A stretch of 64,000 nucleotides of DNA from Kitasatospora sp. NBC_01266 (GTDB lineage Bacteria > Actinomycetota > Actinomycetes > Streptomycetales > Streptomycetaceae), in assembly GCF_036242395.1 (NCBI RefSeq), contig NZ_CP108458.1:7130001-7194000 (forward strand). Reading direction: 5' to 3'. Shown here piece by piece: positions 57,514-64,000 of this stretch. Position 1 is the first letter of the stretch. Each line of letters starts with the position of its first letter. Below the pieces are notes generated by a model. It made no database searches. It had not been told where the DNA came from and saw only the letters and a program-made list of their open reading frames with translations. A program made the position numbers and the translations under genes.

Positions 57514-59604
57514 ATGCCACGTCGCCGCACCGCGACCGCCGCCGCCCTCGCGGTCACCACGATCGCCGCCATCACCGCCACCGCCGGCCCCGCACTGGCC
57601 GACGCCAACTCCTCCGACGGCCAGGGCCTCTGGGGCTGGGGCGGGCACCACCGCCAGCACGGCTCACTGACCTACAGCGTCGGCGCGCCGGTGGTCGACA
57701 AGGTCAAGGGCGGCCCGTGGACGCTCGCCCAGGGCGACCCCACCCTCGGCGCGTCCTACGGCAGCAGCCTGCCGGTCTACGCCGGCGGCGGCAGCGGCAC
57801 CGTCACGGTGGGCGGGGTGAGCTACCCGAACCTGGCGGTCGACCCGGCCGGCTCCGGCAGCGTCCCGGCGGCCAGCGGCTTCACCGGCACGCCCGGCCCG
57901 CTCGACGGCTACTGCTCCAGCGGTGGCGCCACGCCCGAGACCGGCACCGTGCTGCGCCAGCCCAAGGGCAGCGTGCTGCCGATGCAGCCGTACTACTTCC
58001 CCTTCGTCACCAGCCAGGACGGCGGCCACACCCTCTCCGGCCTCTTCGACTACCGCCCCAAGGACGGTGACGAGGCGGTGGTCGCGGCCACCTCCACCGA
58101 CCACGGCAAGACCTGGAAGTACGCGGGCGAGGCGCTGGAGCAGAACGCCGGCCTGTGCCCGGACGGCAACACCAACGACGACGGCCAGGGCCACGCCTTC
58201 GTGCTGACCGTGCCGGACTACAACGGCACCGGCCATCGCGGCCAGGTGCTCTACACGCTCTCCCGCCCCTCGGGCGACGCGCTGGGCGTCAACCTGATCG
58301 TCCATCACCTGTCGCCCAAGGGCGGCGACCCGCTGGCCGGCCTGCCGGCCGCCGAGCCGGTCGGCATGGGTGGCAGCACCAGCGCGACCGGCGCCGTGAG
58401 CGTCCCGGCCGGCCCCGCCGGCGCGGGCGTCACCATCAACGTCGGCAACACCGCGAACTTCGAGCAGCCGGGCCACTTCACGGTCGACGGCGTCACGGTG
58501 GACTGCAACGACGACAACGCCACCGCGACCGCCTTCACCGGCTGCACCACCCGGACCCCGGGCGGGGTGGACGTCAAGGCGGGCGACGCGGTCACCGCCG
58601 ACGCCGTGATCCCGGCCACCGCCCAGCAGACCAGCGGTCTGGTAGCCCCCGACGGCATCATCAGCACCGTGCCGAGCTACCCGGGCGCGCCCAAGGGCAG
58701 CGTCGCGGTCCTCTACACCGAGAAGATCGTCAACTACTTCACGCCGACCACCACCACGGCCGCCGTCACGCTGCCGGCCGCCACCCTCCCGGTGGCCGAC
58801 AGCTCCGCGCTGAAGCCCGCCGCCGGCGGCTCGGTCACCGTGAGCCTGGGCACCGCGGCCGGCATCGTCCAGGTCAGCTGCACCGGCGCCGACGCCACCC
58901 ACCTGACCGGCTGCACCGGCGGCACGGGCGCGGTCGCCAAGGGCAGCGACGTGGGCGCCCCCGGCGCGGCCGTCGCCCCGTACGCGCAGCTGGCGCTGAC
59001 CGGCGAGGGCAAGGACAAGCCCAAGTCGCTCTTCGGCAACAACGAGGACTACACCGTGGTCCGCGCCGCCTACACCACCGACGGCCTGCACTTCACCGAT
59101 CTCGGCCAGGTGAACGGCCTGAGCGACCCGACCAGCAACAGCGACTCGGTGCTGCGCTGGACCGGCTCGCGCGGCACCGTGGTCAGCAACCCGGACGGCA
59201 GCTACGGCCTCTTCCTGTCCGGCGCCTACGCCTCGGACGGTGACAGCGACGCGTTCAACCAGATCTTCTACTCCTCCTCCGAGGACGGGAAGACCTGGTC
59301 GGCCCCGCAGCGGCTGCTCTCCACCGACTACAGCTTCTCGGCCCTCGCCCAGCAGGCGGCCACCGGGGGAGCGCTCGGCGTCTCGGGCTACTACAGCGGC
59401 CGGGTCTACGACCCGACCGTGGTGCAGAACGACAACGGCAGCCTCACCATGGTCTTCGCCGGCTACTCCACCCCCAAGCCGCTGCCCGGCACCGGCAGCG
59501 TCTACGGCACCGACCCGGCGGCCCGGTTCACGGTCCCGAACGTCGAGCCCGCCGAGTACCGCACCATCCTGAGCGTCACGCTGAAGCCGCACTGGACCAA
59601 CTGA
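57514..59604 (+). CDS. Secreted sialidase-like (BNR beta-propeller) protein
   Basis: A 696-residue exported protein with a signal peptide (RRTATAAALAVTTIAAITATAGPALA). It has several Asp-box-like blades (STDHGKTWKYAGEAL, SSEDGKTWSAPQRLL) and terminal blades GRVYDPTVVQNDNGSLTMVFAGYS typical of exo-sialidase or glycosidase propellers. Two related ~80-residue inserts, each ending in a Cys pair (VTVDCNDD...FTGCT and VQVSCTGAD...LTGCT), interrupt the propeller. The catalytic Arg triad is not evident, so enzymatic activity is uncertain. ATG 57514 follows GGGAGGAAA. Confidence 0.7.
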   Translation: MPRRRTATAAALAVTTIAAITATAGPALADANSSDGQGLWGWGGHHRQHGSLTYSVGAPVVDKVKGGPWTLAQGDPTLGASYGSSLPVYAGGGSGTVTVGGVSYPNLAVDPAGSGSVPAASGFTGTPGPLDGYCSSGGATPETGTVLRQPKGSVLPMQPYYFPFVTSQDGGHTLSGLFDYRPKDGDEAVVAATSTDHGKTWKYAGEALEQNAGLCPDGNTNDDGQGHAFVLTVPDYNGTGHRGQVLYTLSRPSGDALGVNLIVHHLSPKGGDPLAGLPAAEPVGMGGSTSATGAVSVPAGPAGAGVTINVGNTANFEQPGHFTVDGVTVDCNDDNATATAFTGCTTRTPGGVDVKAGDAVTADAVIPATAQQTSGLVAPDGIISTVPSYPGAPKGSVAVLYTEKIVNYFTPTTTTAAVTLPAATLPVADSSALKPAAGGSVTVSLGTAAGIVQVSCTGADATHLTGCTGGTGAVAKGSDVGAPGAAVAPYAQLALTGEGKDKPKSLFGNNEDYTVVRAAYTTDGLHFTDLGQVNGLSDPTSNSDSVLRWTGSRGTVVSNPDGSYGLFLSGAYASDGDSDAFNQIFYSSSEDGKTWSAPQRLLSTDYSFSALAQQAATGGALGVSGYYSGRVYDPTVVQNDNGSLTMVFAGYSTPKPLPGTGSVYGTDPAARFTVPNVEPAEYRTILSVTLKPHWTN

Positions 59605-59671
59605 CGGTCCGTAAGCCAGAATGGAACCTATCGGGCAAAGCGTCAACGGGTGTGAATCCCAGGAGGTTTGC

Positions 59672-59854
59672 GTGACGAGGACTCCGGTCCGACTCGCGGC
59701 CGCCGTGCTGCTGGGCGCGGCTGCGTTCGCCGCCCTGGGATCTGTGGCGCACCTCGCGAACGCCTCGCTCGAGAAGAAGGCGCGCGGCGGCGCGGCGACG
59801 GCGTCCGCCGCCGGCGCGCCGACCGTCGCCGAGCTCGTCGTCAAGGTCTCTTAG
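59672..59854 (+). CDS. Small exported or membrane-anchored peptide
   Basis: A 60-residue protein starting at GTG 59672, five bases after a perfect AGGAGG. It has a hydrophobic segment (RLAAAVLLGAAAFAALGSVAHLA) followed by SLEKKARGG and an Ala-rich tail. No family recognised. The ideal ribosome-binding site and the strong terminator after it support it being a real gene. Confidence 0.6.
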   Translation: MTRTPVRLAAAVLLGAAAFAALGSVAHLANASLEKKARGGAATASAAGAPTVAELVVKVS

Positions 59855-59856
59855 CC

Positions 59857-59900
59857 GATCCGCCCCGTCCGGCGCCCTGATACACCGGACGGGGCGGATC
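59857..59900. terminator. Perfect 16-bp bidirectional hairpin
   Basis: Arms 59857-59872 and 59885-59900 (GATCCGCCCCGTCCGG and complement) enclose a 12-nt loop between convergent genes ending at 59854 and 59937. Confidence 0.8.
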
Positions 59901-59936
59901 CATGCCTGCCGCCGCCCCACCGGATTCGCTCCTGCC

Positions 59937-60695
59937 CTACCGCGCTCCGCCGTTCACGTACAGCGTCTGCCCGCTGACGTATGACGCCTCCTCGCTGGCC
60001 AGGAACGCCACCACCGCGGCGATCTCCTCCGGCCGGCCGGCGCGGCGCAGCGGCGTGCGGGCGGCGACCTCGGCCTGGTGCTCCTCGGGGGTCGCGCCGA
60101 CCCGCTCGGCGGTGGCGGCCGTCATCGAGGTGACGATGTAGCCGGGGGCCACCGCGTTGACGTTGATGTTGAAGGGGCCCAGCTCGATCGCCAGCGTCGC
60201 GGTCAGGCCCTGGATCCCGGCCTTGGCGGCCGCGTAGTTGGCCTGGCCCCGGTTGCCCAGCGCGGAGCGCGAGCTGAGCGAGACGATCTTCCCGTACTTC
60301 TGCGCGACCAGGTACTTCTGCGCCACGTGGCTGCAGTTGTAGGCGCTGGTCAGGTTGACCGTCAGGACGGCGTCCCAGTCGGCCTTGGGCATCTTGAAGA
60401 AGAGGTTGTCCCGGGTGATCCCGGCGTTGTTGACCAGGATGTGCAGGCCGCCCAACTCCTCGACCACCTGGGCGAAGACCCGCTCCACGGCGTCGTAGTC
60501 GCTGACGTCGCAACCGTAGGCGCGGGCGGTGCCGCCCTTGGCGGTGATCGCGTCGGCGGTCTGCTGAGCGCGCTCGGCGGTCAGGTCGAGGACGGCGACG
60601 GTGGCGCCGTCCTCGGCCAGCAACTGGGCGGTGGCGGCGCCGATGCCCTGGGCGGCGCCGGTGACGATGGCGACCTTGCCGGTGAAACGTGACAT
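59937..60695 (-). CDS. fabG: 3-oxoacyl-ACP reductase-like short-chain dehydrogenase
   Basis: A 252-residue classical SDR: TGAAQGIGAAT cofactor loop near residue 12, NNAGITRDN, the catalytic Ser in SLSSRSALG and YAAAK, and a C-terminal SYVSGQTLYVNGG. It is NADP-dependent and reduces 3-oxoacyl or oxidises 3-hydroxyacyl groups. Third gene of the acyl-CoA dehydrogenase, thiolase, SDR operon, 14 bp after the thiolase, so 3-hydroxyacyl-CoA oxidation is the likely role. Confidence 0.92.
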   Translation of the reverse strand: MSRFTGKVAIVTGAAQGIGAATAQLLAEDGATVAVLDLTAERAQQTADAITAKGGTARAYGCDVSDYDAVERVFAQVVEELGGLHILVNNAGITRDNLFFKMPKADWDAVLTVNLTSAYNCSHVAQKYLVAQKYGKIVSLSSRSALGNRGQANYAAAKAGIQGLTATLAIELGPFNINVNAVAPGYIVTSMTAATAERVGATPEEHQAEVAARTPLRRAGRPEEIAAVVAFLASEEASYVSGQTLYVNGGAR

Positions 60696-60709
60696 CTCTT
60701 CAGGCTCCT

Positions 60710-61897
<1,188 letters not shown>

Positions 61898-61937
61898 TTC
61901 GTTGGGCTCCTCTACTCGAATACTCGAAAGGGGTGGG

Positions 61938-63086
61938 TCAGAACGCGTTGACACCGGTCAGCGACCGGCCGATGAGCAGCTTCTGGATCTGGCTGGTCCC
62001 CTCGTAGAGGGTCATCACGCGCGCGTCGCGCAGCAGCTTGCCCACGGGGTACTCGTCGATGAACCCGTAGCCGCCGAACACCTGCAGCGCGTTGTTGGCC
62101 GCCCGGACGGCGGCCTCGCTGGCGAAGAGCTTGGCCACCGAGGACTCGGTGGCGAACGGCAGCCCGCGCTCGATGTGGTCGGCGACCCGCCAGGTGAGCA
62201 GCCGGGCGGCGGCCAGGTCGACCGCGATGTCCGAGATCAGCTCCTGCACCAACTGGTAGGAGGCGATCGGCTTTCCGAACTGCTCACGCTCGCCCGCGTA
62301 GCGGACGGCGACGTCCAGCGCGGCCTGGATGATCCCGACGCACCCGGCGGCCACCGACATCCGGCCCTTGGCGAGCGCGGCCATCGCCACCGAGAAGCCC
62401 TTGCCCTCGGCGCCGAGCCGGGCGCTGTCCGGCACCCGGACCCCCTCGAAGCTCAGCTCCGCGGTGGCCTGGCCGCGCAGGCCGAGCTTGCCGTGGATCT
62501 CCCGCCGCTCCAGCCCCGGGGTGTCGGTGGGGACCAGGAAGGCGCTGACCCCCCGGTGGCCCGCCTCGCCGGTGCGCGCGAAGACCAGCGCGACCTCGGC
62601 CCAGGTCCCGTTCGTGATGAACATCTTGGCGCCGCTGATCAGCCAGCCCGCGCCGTCCCGCACCGCGCGGGTGGTCAGGTTGGCGGCGTCCGAGCCGGTG
62701 CCGGGCTCGGTGAGCGCGAAGCAGGCCAGCGCCTGCCCGGAGCAGAGCCGGGGCAGCCAGTGGCGCTTCTGCTCCTCGGTGCCGTAGCTGTTGATCGACT
62801 TGGCCACCAGGCCGAGCGAGACCGAGACGATCCCGCGCACCGCGGAGTCGCCGCGCCCCAGCTCCTCCAGCACCAGGCAGTACGCCAGGTGGTCGCCGCC
62901 GCTGCCGCCGTACTCCTCGGGGATGGTCAGGCCCAGGAAGCCGAGCTTGCCCAGCTTGCCGACCACGGCCCGGTCCACGGACTCGGCGCGGTCCCAGGCG
63001 GCGGCGTACGGGGCGATCTCGCGATCGGTGAACTCGGCGGCGAGCGCGCGGACCGCGGCCTGTTCCTCGGAGAGCTCCAAGTCCAT
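61938..63086 (-). CDS. Acyl-CoA dehydrogenase
   Basis: A 382-residue FAD enzyme introducing the 2,3 double bond into acyl-CoA. Motifs are CFALTEPGTGSDAANL, the SGAKMFITNGTWAEVALVFARTG sheet, QVFGGYGF and the C-terminal YEGTSQIQKLLIGRSL, in which the Glu is the catalytic base in the short/medium-chain type. It is the promoter-proximal gene of the operon and is divergent from a TetR regulator. Confidence 0.95.
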   Translation of the reverse strand: MDLELSEEQAAVRALAAEFTDREIAPYAAAWDRAESVDRAVVGKLGKLGFLGLTIPEEYGGSGGDHLAYCLVLEELGRGDSAVRGIVSVSLGLVAKSINSYGTEEQKRHWLPRLCSGQALACFALTEPGTGSDAANLTTRAVRDGAGWLISGAKMFITNGTWAEVALVFARTGEAGHRGVSAFLVPTDTPGLERREIHGKLGLRGQATAELSFEGVRVPDSARLGAEGKGFSVAMAALAKGRMSVAAGCVGIIQAALDVAVRYAGEREQFGKPIASYQLVQELISDIAVDLAAARLLTWRVADHIERGLPFATESSVAKLFASEAAVRAANNALQVFGGYGFIDEYPVGKLLRDARVMTLYEGTSQIQKLLIGRSLTGVNAF

Positions 63087-63116
63087 CGTCAGGTCCCTTC
63101 CTCGGATCGGTCCGGG

Positions 63117-63148
63117 GTCCGTAAACTAGCGCTGCAAGTTTTTTGGAC
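63117..63148. promoter_or_regulatory. Candidate TetR operator between acd and tetR
   Basis: AAACT-N9-AGTTT (63123-63127 and 63137-63141) with an AGCGCT centre, flanked by GTCC and GGAC, forms an imperfect 32-bp dyad, 31-62 bp upstream of the acyl-CoA dehydrogenase start and 91 bp upstream of tetR. Confidence 0.5.
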
Positions 63149-63238
63149 TCTAGCCCGGCCGCGCCCCCGCTGGGAAGGGGCCGCTGCGACACCCTGCGAG
63201 AATTGCCGCCCCACCACCCGACCGGAGGAGCCCACCCC

Positions 63239-63865
63239 ATGGCCCGTCCCCGCACCCCGCTGCTCAGTCGCGAGCGGATCGTCGGGGCAGCCCTCGCGCT
63301 GGTGGACGCCGAGGGGCTGGAGGCGCTCTCCACCCGGCGCCTGGCCACCGAACTCTCGGTCAGCGGCCCCTCGCTCTACAACCACTTCGCCACCAAGGAC
63401 GAACTGCTCGACGCGGTGGTGGACAGCGTGATGGGCGAGGTGGACCTGGCCATGTTCGCGGCCGGCCTCGACTGGCGCACCGCGCTGCGCGACTGGGCCC
63501 GCTCCTACCGGGCCGCGCTCGCCGCGCACCCGCACATCGTCCCGGTGCTGGCCCAGGGCCCGGGCCGGCGCCCGAACGCGCTGCGGCTGGCCGACGCGGT
63601 CTACGGCTGCCTGGTCGAGGCGGGCTGGCCGCGCGGGCAGGCCACCCGGATCGGCGCCCTGATGCGCTACTTCATCACCGGCTCGGCGCTCGGCTCCTTC
63701 GCGGCCGGGTTCCCCGAGGACGCCCAGCTCTACGCGGGCGACTATCCGCACCTCGGCGAGGCGCACCGGCTGGCCGAGCACCGGCGCGCGGTGGACGAGG
63801 GGGCCTTCGAGACGGGGCTGGAGGCGCTGCTGGACGGGCTGGCGCTGCGCTTCGAACGCGGATAG
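63239..63865 (+). CDS. TetR family transcriptional regulator
   Basis: A 208-residue repressor. The N-terminal helix-turn-helix is RERIVGAALALVDAEGLEALSTRRLATELSVSGPSLYNHFATKDELLDAV (shown as the usual TetR pattern with SLYNHF in the recognition helix). The C-terminal ligand domain resembles TetR_C tetracyclin-repressor-like members (RDWARSYRAALAAHPHIVPVLA). Divergent from the fatty-acid operon; an acyl-CoA or related effector is likely. GGAGGAG precedes ATG 63239. Confidence 0.92.
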   Translation: MARPRTPLLSRERIVGAALALVDAEGLEALSTRRLATELSVSGPSLYNHFATKDELLDAVVDSVMGEVDLAMFAAGLDWRTALRDWARSYRAALAAHPHIVPVLAQGPGRRPNALRLADAVYGCLVEAGWPRGQATRIGALMRYFITGSALGSFAAGFPEDAQLYAGDYPHLGEAHRLAEHRRAVDEGAFETGLEALLDGLALRFERG

Positions 63866-63881
63866 CCGGGCCGCCGCTGCC

Positions 63882-64000
63882 TCACCAGGGCTCGCGTGCC
63901 AGGAAGGCGGGCCTGGTGGCGGGGTCCACCGGGTCGTAGTAGCGGTGGAACACCGGCGTCACCCCGCCCGACACCGGCGGCACGATCCAGCTCCAGTCCG
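63882..64000 (-). CDS. nos: Nitric oxide synthase oxygenase, C-terminal end
   Basis: The minus-strand frame entering from the right edge encodes 38 complete residues beginning DWSWIVPPVSGGVTPVFHRY and ending AREPW before TGA (63884-63882). This closely matches the C-terminal pterin/haem-proximal segment of nitric oxide synthase oxygenase domains (eukaryotic form: ADWxWIVPPxSGSxTPVFHQEM). The rest of the gene lies outside the window. Bacterial NOS makes NO from arginine using separate reductases. Confidence 0.85.
   Translation of the reverse strand, partial: DWSWIVPPVSGGVTPVFHRYYDPVDPATRPAFLAREPW

Noticed and set aside
57111..57608. 165-codon minus-strand frame in the protease-sialidase gap
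   Set aside because: Poor codon bias, overlaps the start of the sialidase-like gene and has no recognisable motif.

Overview
This window is very GC-rich with third-position-biased genes, many GTG starts, abundant four-base start/stop overlaps and two in-frame TTA (leucine) codons. It also holds SARP/BTAD and PucR regulators, a stand-alone cytochrome b and a Flp/Tad pilus locus without a secretin. Together these point to a chromosomal segment of a Streptomycetaceae actinobacterium (Streptomyces, Kitasatospora or Streptacidiphilus type). I see no tRNA, rRNA, CRISPR array, transposase or integrase. The genus is an inference.

Layout. 1-4184 (+): a metal-dependent hydrolase tail, a ferredoxin-type reductase, an M24 peptidase and an EphD-like alpha/beta-hydrolase-SDR fusion, an apparent lipid-oxidation operon. 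4216-6085 (-): a PPOX flavoprotein and a flavohaemoprotein-like NO dioxygenase carrying a TTA codon. 6238-8537 (-): a decayed small gene, then an ECF sigma factor and a probable anti-sigma protein. 8669-17608: a purine catabolism block (XdhC, NCS2 permease, three-subunit xanthine dehydrogenase, divergent PucR). 17648-31738: a mixed housekeeping and accessory stretch with an esterase, ROK glucokinase, cytochrome b, exonuclease III, lysoplasmalogenase, an orphan JetA-tail/JetB (Wadjet family) fusion, a BASS transporter, TesB, DUF389, an MBL-fold hydrolase, MaoC and PPOX proteins.

31907-46193 (+): the main locus, a 13-gene co-directional Flp/Tad pilus cluster. It contains a caspase-like pseudoenzyme candidate, a TTA-containing lipoprotein gene, a secreted protein, CpaB, TadZ, TadA, TadB, TadC, a Flp pilin, two TadE proteins, a TadG-like protein and a giant LysM-BTAD protein. 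A second caspase-like/TPR protein lies apart at 53428-55560. 46329-59854: an NTF2-like protein, a secreted phospholipase D-like protein with Ig repeats, a GNAT enzyme, a compact SARP, an AEC transporter, a P-loop kinase, an NAD(P)-binding protein, an S53 protease, a sialidase-like secreted protein and a small exported peptide.

59937-63865: an acyl-CoA dehydrogenase, thiolase and SDR operon (beta-oxidation type) with a divergent TetR regulator. 63882-64000 (-): the C-terminal end of a nitric oxide synthase oxygenase that continues beyond the window.

The observations most worth following are the JetA-JetB fusion without JetC/JetD, the pairing of caspase-like pseudoenzymes with a Tad pilus locus, TTA codons in the pilus lipoprotein and NO-detoxifying globin genes, and the nitric oxide synthase at the right edge.
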